NCBI GenBank assembly: GCA_937927575.1
Contig: CALBEE010000135.1
Location: 1 to 64,000 of the forward strand
DNA length: 64,000 nucleotides
Source of the DNA: an uncultured Saprospiraceae bacterium
GTDB lineage: Bacteria > Bacteroidota > Bacteroidia > Chitinophagales > Saprospiraceae
Direction: 5' to 3'
Position numbers and translations under genes: made by a program. How positions within the stretch are numbered: the first letter of the stretch is position 1; each line of letters opens with the position of its first letter. Of this stretch, positions 56,890 through 64,000 are shown piece by piece. The notes under the pieces were generated by a model. That model was not told the origin of the DNA. It saw only the letters and a program-made list of their open reading frames with translations, and ran no database searches.

Positions 56890-58623
56890 ATGAAGGAGGA
56901 TAAATCATCTAAAAAGAATAGAGTTGCTGCAATCGTAATCCATGGTATCGGTGAGCAAAAACCAATGGAAACTATGTCTGATTTTGTAAAGTCTATTTTG
57001 GCTTACGAAGAGTATAAAGGCTATATTCTACCTGAGCAAAATTACTATTCAGCTCCAGAAGAGATAGAGGGTAGTTTTGAAACGCAGAGATGGATAGTGA
57101 TGCCCACCAAGTACAGGGGTAAGCGAAATCCCAATCTGAGTTCTGATCATTCAGGAAATTATATTGCATCGGATGAAAAGGATCAAGTACGCCCTATGAT
57201 GGATTTTTATGAACTATACTGGGCGCCATTGATGAACGATAACAAATTCTCACATGTAATACCGTGGCTAATTAATCTTATTAGATCAAAAAATAAACCT
57301 TCAAGTATTAAGACCTTGCTGAAAGGTGTTTACTGGTTAGTATTAATTCTTTTTGCAGCTGCTGTGTTATCATCTATTGGTATCCATTATATAGTGACTA
57401 GGCTTCCAGGGCTTCAATTATTAGATAGATTCTTTTCAGATGCAATTGTAACTATAAGTATTTTATTGATTGGTAATTTACTCATCAAACTGATTCGTTG
57501 GTTATTAATTCCAGGTGTTTTAGCAATCTTTAGTCTGGCAATTTATGGAATAGTAGTACTTATTAATGCTTATTTTAATATCGAGGAGAGTATTTTTAAA
57601 TATGTCTATTCTGGCTTGCTCTTCTCTTTAATTATAAATAGTGTATTCTATAAATTTTCTGGCTCCTTATTGAAAAATTGGCTGGCGGATGCGGCTAGAT
57701 ATTTCAGTCCTACTCCAGATAATATAGCTCAAAGAAATGCAATACGTAATAAGGGTGTGGAGTTATTGGAAACACTAACCAAAAGAAATAAGTATGATAG
57801 AATAATAGTAGTTGGGCATAGTCTTGGTTCTGCAGTAGGTTATGATATACTTCGTCTTTATTGGGCTAAGCATTGTAATTATTATCAAGTGAGAGATAAT
57901 GTAACTAGAATACTTGGAGAAATGGATGATATTAATAAATTCGATTCTTCTAAGGTATGTGATTATCAGTTAAATCAAAGTAAAGGATTCTATGCGCTGA
58001 AAGAAAATGATATCGAGAAACTTCAAGTGAATTCACCATTACTGCCTTGGTTAGTTTCAGATTTTATCACTTTAGGAAGCCCTTTGTCAAAATTCACTTT
58101 GTTATTAGCTGATGGTGATATAAAAAAAATGTGGGCGACTAAAAATGAGAGGACTACTGTAATTAATCCTCCTCAAATAGATAGTAAGTCCAACAGTTAT
58201 TATTATAAGCACCCAACAGGACCACGTTTACATCATGGAGCTTTATTCGCATTTACCAGATGGACTAATATTTATCATGAGAATGATCATATAGGTGGTA
58301 AAATAGATAGTCAATTAGGAAGTGGTAATTTGAATATTAAAATTGCTACGCAAAAGATAAATTCAAATTTTGATAAGAAACTATCTTTTCTAAATAAGAT
58401 ATACAAATGTATTACAGCTAATAGTATAGCTATGCATACGCAGTATTGGTCGTCAAATATTATGAGAGATGATATGAATGGAATGGATATGGCAAATCCA
58501 ATATTAGAGGATTCTTTTAAGGCAGATTTGGCGTTTGGTTCTATTGACGAAATATATCGAGCAATGCATTTTAATCTACCTGAAGAGTTAGATGACATTG
58601 ATGATTGTCAAAATGGCAAATAA
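56890..58623 (+). CDS. Membrane alpha/beta-hydrolase with HGIGEQ motif
   Basis: The 577-aa protein has an N-terminal hydrolase segment (AAIVIHGIGEQKP, residues 13-25), then about three or four membrane helices (about 138-260), then the rest of the hydrolase core with nucleophile elbow GHSLGS (S311). Later acidic and histidine residues (FITLGSPLSKF, GPRLHHGALFAFTRW) may complete the site. The catalytic domain thus appears split by the membrane block. It is probably a lipase or esterase at the inner membrane. It is the last gene of the LpxR-like/subtilisin operon; two lipid-directed enzymes with a protease could form an envelope-damaging set (inference). Confidence 0.8.
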   Translation: MKEDKSSKKNRVAAIVIHGIGEQKPMETMSDFVKSILAYEEYKGYILPEQNYYSAPEEIEGSFETQRWIVMPTKYRGKRNPNLSSDHSGNYIASDEKDQVRPMMDFYELYWAPLMNDNKFSHVIPWLINLIRSKNKPSSIKTLLKGVYWLVLILFAAAVLSSIGIHYIVTRLPGLQLLDRFFSDAIVTISILLIGNLLIKLIRWLLIPGVLAIFSLAIYGIVVLINAYFNIEESIFKYVYSGLLFSLIINSVFYKFSGSLLKNWLADAARYFSPTPDNIAQRNAIRNKGVELLETLTKRNKYDRIIVVGHSLGSAVGYDILRLYWAKHCNYYQVRDNVTRILGEMDDINKFDSSKVCDYQLNQSKGFYALKENDIEKLQVNSPLLPWLVSDFITLGSPLSKFTLLLADGDIKKMWATKNERTTVINPPQIDSKSNSYYYKHPTGPRLHHGALFAFTRWTNIYHENDHIGGKIDSQLGSGNLNIKIATQKINSNFDKKLSFLNKIYKCITANSIAMHTQYWSSNIMRDDMNGMDMANPILEDSFKADLAFGSIDEIYRAMHFNLPEELDDIDDCQNGK

Positions 58624-58702
58624 TCATTAACTCCATCATCATCTGGTTTATCAGATGTAAGTCAGAAAGGTATTGTTTTTTCAGGGTAATCGATTTTTTT
58701 AT

Positions 58703-59518
58703 CTACACCTTCCTCCCCACCACTTCTATCATTAATGGCGTCTGGATGGTAGCACCTGGCACATCTTCTAAGCCTCGTAATTCTTCTAAGGCATCATCTA
58801 ATTGCTGTGGAGTAAGCCTTCCCATTCCCACGAGTTTTGGTAAATAGATATTGAGAAATGATTTGGGCCAATTCCATTCATGTTCGTGTGCTCTGGCCTG
58901 CTTAGTCATATGACGGGTGGATATTACCTCTAATCCTAGTTTATGGAAAAGACCAGGGATCTTTCTACCAATGTCAAGATCACCGCCAAGATCACCCATG
59001 CTTTCTCTTGCTTGTCTCGTGGCGTGGTAAAGATTTTCCCTGTAAGGCTCAGTTTGTAAAAGCGTCCAGTCATAATACTCCTGAACCGCAAAAGTGGCAC
59101 CTGGCTTCATGGCCCTAATTACTTTTTTGAGTACCGTTTCGACATCATCTAGCCATGCTAACGCCCACCTTGTATATACACCATCTATGCTATTCTCTTT
59201 TAGATTCATATCCAAAAAATTAGCGCAAATAGCTTCTATTTCTAAGCCATGCAAATCCGAAACGCGTTGGAGAAAATCAATATAAGTAGAAGATAAATCT
59301 ATTCCGATTACATGTCCGCTTTTGCCCGCAATGTAAGAAAGTTCTTGAGTGCAAAATCCTGGGCCACAACCCAGATCGAGTAAGGTCATTCCAGCTGTAA
59401 ATCCAGCATTTTTCCAAGCTATATTGGCTTCAGTGGACCAGGCTTGATGTTGTACGCCAAGACGATGTAATTCTAATGCTTCAGTGCCTAATACGTATTC
59501 TTTGTTTTCTTTGGACAT
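58703..59518 (-). CDS. SAM-dependent class I methyltransferase
   Basis: The 271-aa protein has motif I LLDLGCGPGFCTQELSY (about 41-57), motif II VIGIDLSSTYI, and SIDGVYTRWALAWLDD downstream, all typical of the UbiE/Coq5-like Rossmann methyltransferases acting on small molecules. The C-terminal third is helical. The substrate is unknown. It converges on the hydrolase gene, and the 79-base spacer contains no obvious terminator. It seems a single gene and not part of the defence-like region. Confidence 0.9.
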   Translation of the reverse strand: MSKENKEYVLGTEALELHRLGVQHQAWSTEANIAWKNAGFTAGMTLLDLGCGPGFCTQELSYIAGKSGHVIGIDLSSTYIDFLQRVSDLHGLEIEAICANFLDMNLKENSIDGVYTRWALAWLDDVETVLKKVIRAMKPGATFAVQEYYDWTLLQTEPYRENLYHATRQARESMGDLGGDLDIGRKIPGLFHKLGLEVISTRHMTKQARAHEHEWNWPKSFLNIYLPKLVGMGRLTPQQLDDALEELRGLEDVPGATIQTPLMIEVVGRKV

Positions 59519-59704
59519 AACGAATTTTGTACCGCTGAATATAATCTAATTTGGAGAATTGATTCCAAACCAAGTATCACTTTGTTGGTGCGGAGCTGCG
59601 CATTTTTTATAACATCAATTATATCCACTTCAACAATATTTGTTATCTTAAACTTGAGATCGCTTTGGTATCTACCATTTTCACCAAAATAAAACCAACT
59701 AATA

Positions 59705-59788
59705 ATGAAAAAATTAATCATTGGAGCCCTAGTCGGAGGCCTTATCTTATTCGTATGGCAATTCATATCTTGGAATTATCTTCATTAA
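59705..59788 (+). pseudogene. N-terminal piece (27 aa) of a frameshifted membrane protein
   Basis: This short frame begins MKKLIIGALVGGLILF, a clear membrane helix, and stops at TAA 7 bases before the next frame's ATG. In related Bacteroidota proteins as I remember them, such a start continues directly into a QYT-x-NQD segment, which is what the next frame encodes. Removing one T near 59785-59790 would join the two frames as WNYLHNSQMQYTENQ. It is either a real single-base frameshift or a sequence error. Confidence 0.7.
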
Positions 59789-59795
59789 TTCGCAA

Positions 59796-60236
59796 ATGCA
59801 GTATACGGAGAATCAAGATGAAATATTGGAATGGTTAGACGGTAAATTAGAGGAAGGGCAATATATGTTACCAAGAGTGCCGGAGGGAACCTCTATGGAA
59901 GAGGCTCAAAAATATACGGAGCCTTATATGGGGAAAAGATGGATGCAAATATCATATCATGATAGCCTTCAAATGAATATGGGTATGAACATGTTTAGAG
60001 GATTTGTAATTGATTTTGTATCGGTGTTTTTACTCTGTTGGTTGTTTGGAAGATTTAAAGAAATAGATGTAAAGTCGGCGATGATGAGTGCTGTGGCAGT
60101 GGGATTAATTGGATATTTTACCATAAGTTATCTCAATAGTATTTGGTTTGAGACCGACAGCATTCCAGATCTCATTGATGCAATTGTGCCTTGGGCATTG
60201 ACTGGTGCATGGCTAGGGTGGTGGTTGAATAGGTAG
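59796..60236 (+). pseudogene. Main part of the frameshifted small membrane protein
   Basis: The 146-aa frame starts MQYTENQDEILEWLDGKLEEG. It contains a soluble segment (LPRVPEGTSMEEAQKY) and about three membrane helices (FVIDFVSVFLLCWLF, SAVAVGLIGYFTISYL, IVPWALTGAWLGWWL). Without the N-terminal helix in the preceding frame it lacks its first membrane anchor, so the full protein would be about 175 residues. The conserved-looking sequence suggests the break is recent or is an error. The function of the family is unknown to me. Confidence 0.7.
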
Positions 60237-60247
60237 GTTAGCCTATT

Positions 60248-60355
60248 GAGGTATAAGGTGCTAGGCGCTTAAGGTATTAGCCAAATTAGCTTAACATCTT
60301 ATCTCCTGAACATTCAACATCTCAATTCTAAGCATCTTCTTAATTTTAGAACTTT
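60248..60355. repeat. Degenerate short-period repeats upstream of the merC-like gene
   Basis: TAAGGT units ~17 bases apart are followed by ~18-base units starting CTCCTGAAC, CTCAATTCT and CTTAATTTT. CTCAATTCTAA (60321-60331) is the reverse complement of TTAGAATTGAG at 20304-20314, linking it to the sdh repeat family. Confidence 0.5.
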
Positions 60356-60369
60356 CTTCCTGCAATCCT

Positions 60370-60401
60370 GTTGCATCTTAGTACAATACAGCTTATATTT
60401 G
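60370..60401 (+). promoter_or_regulatory. Probable promoter of the merC-like gene
   Basis: GTTG (60370-60373), a ~20-base spacer and TATATTTG (60394-60401) fit the Bacteroidota promoter pattern. The start of translation is at 60422. Confidence 0.5.
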
Positions 60402-60414
60402 CATCATCGTTGCA
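60400..60414. promoter_or_regulatory. Fur-family-type operator-like palindrome
   Basis: TGCATC-atc-GTTGCA is a 6-3-6 near-palindrome (one arm mismatch) overlapping the end of the -7 element. TTGCAT occurs three times in this leader. The arrangement suggests metal-responsive repression, which is inference. Confidence 0.45.
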
Positions 60415-60421
60415 TAACCTA

Positions 60422-60832
60422 ATGAAGAGACTCAAATACATATTCAATAACCATGGTGATCTTTTAGGATTCGCAGGTTCGACCCTGTGTGCCCTGCACT
60501 GTTCTGCATTGCCCTTATTATTAGCTATGGGAATGCTTAGTGGCTTTGAATGGATGGAAAGCCATTGGGTTGAATATGTGTTCTTCATTTCAGCAGTTTT
60601 ATTAGCAGGCTACACTATAGTACGGTCATTCCTAAAGCATCGCAAACCACTTGCTTTGATAGTAGTTTCTGCGGGTTTTATAAGTTTCCTTGCTGGTATC
60701 GTTCAGCATAATCATGCAGAAATTGGGTTTACTACGCTAGGAGGAGTCCTTATCGCGATTGCGCATATCATCAATTGGAGAGTGACTAGTAAGCAGAGTA
60801 CTATGAGCAATGCTTGTTCTGTAGTAGCCTAA
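60422..60832 (+). CDS. MerC-family membrane protein
   Basis: The 136-aa protein (from the ATG at 60422) has four membrane helices and the cysteine motif STLCALHCSALPLLL in the first helix, characteristic of the MerC family, which moves mercury or other soft metal ions. In Bacteroidota MerC-type genes often neighbour Fur-family repressors; here no repressor gene is adjacent, but a Fur-type operator-like palindrome overlaps the promoter. An in-frame ATG at 60371 would lie inside the promoter, so I chose the later start. Confidence 0.88.
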   Translation: MKRLKYIFNNHGDLLGFAGSTLCALHCSALPLLLAMGMLSGFEWMESHWVEYVFFISAVLLAGYTIVRSFLKHRKPLALIVVSAGFISFLAGIVQHNHAEIGFTTLGGVLIAIAHIINWRVTSKQSTMSNACSVVA

Positions 60833-60940
60833 CAGGTTTCATTCTTACATCTCATTATTTACTACACATTACATATAATAATATTTATTTATTAGGTGTT
60901 TGATTATCAGTGCGTTAACGTTAATTCTTGAGTTTCCCTC

Positions 60941-60970
60941 TTTCAAAATTCGAATAAAAAATTACCTTTG
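60941..60970 (+). promoter_or_regulatory. Probable promoter of accA
   Basis: TTTC (60941-60944), 18 bases and TACCTTTG (60963-60970) fit the Bacteroidota promoter consensus, 58 bases before the accA start. Confidence 0.5.
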
Positions 60971-61028
60971 AGAGGATAGTTAGCTTGTCCAAATAACCAA
61001 TAGGATCTTCAAATTAAAACCAAATTAT

Positions 61029-61997
61029 ATGGTATTCTTAGATTTTGAAAAGCCACTAGAAAAGCTCTATGAGCAACTAGAGAAAATAAAGCAAGTAGAA
61101 GAGGAAGGTACGGTAGATATGGCCGAAACCATCAAAGAGCTCGAAAAGCAGATTACCAAGGAGAAGAAAGAGATTTATGCCAATCTTTCTGGTTGGCAAA
61201 GAGTACAACTAAGTAGACATCCAGAACGTCCATATACATTGTACTATATAGAGCAGATTTGTAAGAAATTTATCGAATTACATGGTGATAGATATTATGC
61301 TGACGATAAAGCCATAGTAGGTGGAATTGGGCAAATAGCTGGTCAGACTTGTATTATCATGGGTCACCAAAAGGGTGTCAATACCAAAATGAGACAATAC
61401 AGGAATTTTGGTATGGCTAATCCTGAAGGATATAGAAAAGCGCTGAGATTGATGAAAATGGCTGAAAGATTCGGCTATCCTGTGATTTGCTTAATCGACA
61501 CGCCAGGTGCTTACCCTGGAATAGAAGCAGAAGAACGAGGTCAGGCGGAAGCCATCGCTAAGAATCTTTTTGAAATGGCTGGATTAAAAGTGCCAATTCT
61601 TTGTTATGTAATTGGAGAAGGAGCATCAGGTGGAGCACTTGGTATCGGCCTAGGAGATCGAGTATTTATGTTAGAAAACACATGGTACTCAGTAATTTCT
61701 CCTGAAAGTTGTTCATCTATATTATGGAGAAGTTGGGATCATAAAGAAGAAGCTGCAGAAGCACTTAAATTGACTCCAGAACATATGTTGGAATTCGGTA
61801 TGATAGAAGATATCATTAAGGAACCCCTAGGAGGTGCGAATACAGATCCTGAAAAAATGGCCAAAACTTTAAAGACACATATAAAGTCTCAACTTACAGA
61901 ATTAATGCAAATTTCGGCAGACGATCTAGTAGAAGGTAGACTCAAGCGATATGGTAAATTAGGGGAGTATAATTTTGCTGAAAAAGTTAAGAAGTAG
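61029..61997 (+). CDS. accA: Acetyl-CoA carboxylase carboxyltransferase subunit alpha
   Basis: The 322-aa protein transfers CO2 from biotin to acetyl-CoA, the first step of fatty acid synthesis, together with AccD. It begins [20 protein letters not shown], and the carboxyltransferase core includes [35 protein letters not shown] and [17 protein letters not shown]. It is of normal length with no anomalies. The DUF6913-like gene follows after 17 bases, so accA may lead a short operon that also includes dapA. Confidence 0.97.
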   Translation: MVFLDFEKPLEKLYEQLEKIKQVEEEGTVDMAETIKELEKQITKEKKEIYANLSGWQRVQLSRHPERPYTLYYIEQICKKFIELHGDRYYADDKAIVGGIGQIAGQTCIIMGHQKGVNTKMRQYRNFGMANPEGYRKALRLMKMAERFGYPVICLIDTPGAYPGIEAEERGQAEAIAKNLFEMAGLKVPILCYVIGEGASGGALGIGLGDRVFMLENTWYSVISPESCSSILWRSWDHKEEAAEALKLTPEHMLEFGMIEDIIKEPLGGANTDPEKMAKTLKTHIKSQLTELMQISADDLVEGRLKRYGKLGEYNFAEKVKK

Positions 61998-62014
61998 TAA
62001 GCAGAAACTAAAAG

Positions 62015-62542
62015 ATGATACAAGGCCTTAAAGCGCACCTTTTTAAAAAGAAACTGGAAGAAATTTCTATTTCTAATCATAAGGTATCTACGCAAAACGC
62101 ATTTAAAAATGTCCTTTTATTTTTTGATGGAACAGATGGCTCCGAGCGAAAAGTAATTCAAAAGTACGCTACTGAATTAGAACGTTCTGGTAAAGTAGTA
62201 AAGCTTTTTGCTTTTATCAATACCAAAGAGCTGGATAGTGAAATCGGGATTAATCATTATGTAAGGAAAAATATCAATTGGTATCAAGTGCCAACATCTG
62301 AAGATCTTCAAGTCATTCAATCCAAAAATTATGATGTGATGATTTCCCTTTTAAGTAATATTCAACCTCATCATAAGTTTGTTATAAAATCGATAAAAGC
62401 TGCAATGAAAATTGGTCCAAATTTGGATAATACCGAAGATTTAATTTTTGATATGAGTGTGGATCATTTTAGCAGTTTAGGCATTCCTGAGTTAATAAAA
62501 AATATAAAATCAAGCATTCAACTTTTATCAAATGGCAAATAA
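62015..62542 (+). CDS. DUF6913-like protein of unknown function
   Basis: The 175-aa soluble protein has a short N-terminal basic helix, then NVLLFFDGTDGSERKVIQKY, KVVKLFAFINTKELD and a C-terminal helical segment. It resembles the small Bacteroidota family DUF6913, often found next to dapA; this assignment is from memory of the pattern. It lies between accA and dapA and overlaps dapA by 11 bases, so it is translationally coupled. Its function is unknown. Confidence 0.7.
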   Translation: MIQGLKAHLFKKKLEEISISNHKVSTQNAFKNVLLFFDGTDGSERKVIQKYATELERSGKVVKLFAFINTKELDSEIGINHYVRKNINWYQVPTSEDLQVIQSKNYDVMISLLSNIQPHHKFVIKSIKAAMKIGPNLDNTEDLIFDMSVDHFSSLGIPELIKNIKSSIQLLSNGK

Positions 62543-63413
62543 ATTTACTGGAACTGGAGTAGCTATTATAACGCCATTTTCCGATAATCAAATTGATTAT
62601 AATGCGCTTAATGATATTGTAGATCATACGATCGACGGAGGAGTAAATTATATTGTAGCATTAGGCTCTACCGGAGAGGCGGCTACGATTTCATCTGTAG
62701 AATCGCGAGCAGTATTAGATGCGATTATTAGACATACTGACAATAGGGTTCCTGTGGTGGCTGGTAATTTTGGAGGTAATAATACCTATGCCATAGTTGA
62801 TCAAATTGAGTCCTATAATTTTGATGGTATAGACGCTATATTAAGTGCTAGTCCGGCTTATAATAAACCTTCACAACAAGGAATATATGAGCATTTTAAA
62901 GCGATCGCCGATGCTTGTCCGGTTCCTGTTATTTTGTATAATGTACCTAGTAGGACCTCTAGTAATATGGAGGCAGAAACAAGCATTAGACTTTCTCATC
63001 ATTCAAATATAATTGGAATCAAAGAAGCATCCGGAAATTTAGCTCAGGCCAAAGATATTATGAGGGCGGCTGCCAACGATTTCTTTGTTACTTCTGGTGA
63101 TGATATCCTGGCTCCTGCTATGATACAAGCTGGAGGTGTAGGAGTAATAAGTGTGTTGGCCAATGCATTTCCTGCGGATTTTTCTACGATGATTGCTCAC
63201 TTTATTAATGGCAAAGCTAGCGATGGTAAAATCCTAGAAGATAAACTCTATGATTTTCATCATTGTATGTACGCAGAAGGTAATCCATCCGGTCTAAAAA
63301 CAGCAATGGAAATTCTTGGACTATGTAGCGCAGATGTAAGATTGCCTCTCACTAAGGTGTCATCAGTACTATATAGAAAATTGATAGAGCTCATCAAAGC
63401 ATTACCTAAGTAA
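62532..63413 (+). CDS. dapA: 4-hydroxy-tetrahydrodipicolinate synthase
   Basis: The 293-aa TIM-barrel enzyme condenses pyruvate with aspartate semialdehyde in lysine and diaminopimelate synthesis. The Schiff-base lysine is K164 (GIKEASGN), the catalytic tyrosine Y136 (ILYNVPSRT), and the substrate-binding segment is GSTGEAATI. It is of normal length and its start overlaps the end of the DUF6913-like gene. No clear terminator follows. Confidence 0.97.
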   Translation: MANKFTGTGVAIITPFSDNQIDYNALNDIVDHTIDGGVNYIVALGSTGEAATISSVESRAVLDAIIRHTDNRVPVVAGNFGGNNTYAIVDQIESYNFDGIDAILSASPAYNKPSQQGIYEHFKAIADACPVPVILYNVPSRTSSNMEAETSIRLSHHSNIIGIKEASGNLAQAKDIMRAAANDFFVTSGDDILAPAMIQAGGVGVISVLANAFPADFSTMIAHFINGKASDGKILEDKLYDFHHCMYAEGNPSGLKTAMEILGLCSADVRLPLTKVSSVLYRKLIELIKALPK

Positions 63414-63582
63414 AATAATTAAGCGCATTCGGTCAAGTACCTTTCAGAATTTTATGTGCTTTGATCTGTTGGTGTTCTTGTGGATATAAAAAGATAAGAT
63501 GCTTTTTAGGGAAGGGTAGATATTATAAATTTCTTCTAAATCTCCCAATAAAATTTCATTTCCAACTTTTAATTTGACTTTC

Positions 63583-63999
63583 TTAAGAACTCAAATCATC
63601 CTTGCTACCCAAAACTAAATCAACACTTTTAGTTTTGTCTTCTCTTATAAATTGAACGCTCACTGTATCTCCAGGACTATACTTTTCTAAAGCCAAAAAT
63701 AGATCTGCATTAGTGGCTATTTTTTCATCATTAATTTGGGTAATAAGATCACCTAAAACAATATTTCCACGACGGTCTTTTTCAGTCGCTCTTAATCCAT
63801 ATTTATCGGCAGGACTAGATGGAACTACATCTAATATTAACGCACCGTCCATTTTTAATCTTTTGGTATGTTGCTCGGCCACTAAATTGATTCCGAGTAT
63901 AGGACGCCTTACTTCACCATATTGAATGATGTCAGGTACGACCCAATTGACCTCATCTACAGAAATCGAAAAGCCAATACCCGCAGAAGCGCCAGATGG
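63583..63999 (-). CDS. HtrA/DegP-type serine protease, C-terminal part (5' end outside window)
   Basis: The frame is open to the window edge; 139 residues are visible. They begin PSGASAGIGFSISVDEV, the last strand of the trypsin-like domain just after the catalytic serine region, followed by a PDZ domain (RPILGINLVAE, SSPADKYGLRAT, GDLITQINDEKIATNADLFLALE, GDTVSVQFIRED). Family members are periplasmic quality-control proteases. The catalytic residues lie outside the window. The GTG at 63882 is internal and not the true start. Only one PDZ domain is present, so it resembles DegS or single-PDZ HtrA forms more than DegP. Confidence 0.9.
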   Translation of the reverse strand, partial: PSGASAGIGFSISVDEVNWVVPDIIQYGEVRRPILGINLVAEQHTKRLKMDGALILDVVPSSPADKYGLRATEKDRRGNIVLGDLITQINDEKIATNADLFLALEKYSPGDTVSVQFIREDKTKSVDLVLGSKDDLSS

Positions 64000-64000
64000 A

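Noticed and set aside
59488-59766. Minus-strand 92-aa frame before the methyltransferase
   Set aside because: It overlaps the methyltransferase start and the small membrane-protein gene on the opposite strand and shows no domain or conservation clue.
60465-60500. T-loop-like GGTTCGACCCT suggesting a tRNA
   Set aside because: It lies within the MerC-family coding frame, and no acceptor or anticodon stem can be built around it.

Overview
The window is a chromosomal segment from a member of the Bacteroidota, most likely a Saprospiria-like lineage. This is inferred from AT-rich DNA, five proteins ending in type IX secretion system (T9SS) sorting domains (four type A, one type B), HYR-domain surface proteins, CHASE2 and TPR membrane proteins, a single-chain cytochrome b succinate dehydrogenase, and several promoters of the Bacteroidota form (about TTG, then 18-19 bases, then TAnnTTTG). 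I see no rRNA, tRNA, CRISPR array, transposase or integrase.

Left part (1-21 kb): the 3' end of a T9SS cargo gene; a LytTR regulator whose receiver has lost its phosphoacceptor; a small secreted protein followed by a 1301-aa HYR/PKD surface protein; a BlaI/BlaR-like repressor and M56 protease pair; a scar where a CHASE2 gene and a TPR membrane-protein gene, both lacking their 5' ends, meet head to head; a beta-barrel protein; a secreted reprolysin-like metalloprotease; an APC permease; and sdhC-sdhA-sdhB. Short repeats and a duplicated terminator lie within and after the sdh genes.

Middle part (21-39 kb): a run of minus-strand genes holding two ECF sigma/anti-sigma modules and their probable surface clients. 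SigK/RskA-like genes precede a 2831-aa P-domain, T9SS type B protein and a lipoprotein. A second sigma gene precedes a protein with an anti-sigma-like N-terminus, one membrane helix and a beta-barrel-like C-terminus, and then a 1026-aa HYR/dockerin/cohesin-like T9SS protein. A fasciclin gene diverges from the sigK-like gene, as in the mycobacterial SigK regulon. A secreted esterase and a TPR histidine kinase with a LuxR-type response regulator follow.

Defence-like region (42.9-58.6 kb): hsdM and hsdS are separated from hsdR by about 5 kb. That interval carries a complete calcineurin-like phosphoesterase gene and a 112-aa unknown, convergent with a 917-aa protein that matches nothing I recognise. 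Diverging from hsdM is a tight operon of an LpxR-like outer-membrane protein, a signal-less subtilisin and a membrane-bound HGIGEQ alpha/beta-hydrolase. These two cassettes are my best candidates for an undescribed system; their function is inferred from context only.

Right end (58.7-64 kb): housekeeping genes, namely a methyltransferase, a frameshifted small membrane-protein gene, a MerC-family protein with a Fur-type operator-like palindrome, accA, a DUF6913-like gene, dapA, and the 3' part of an HtrA-type protease gene cut by the window edge.
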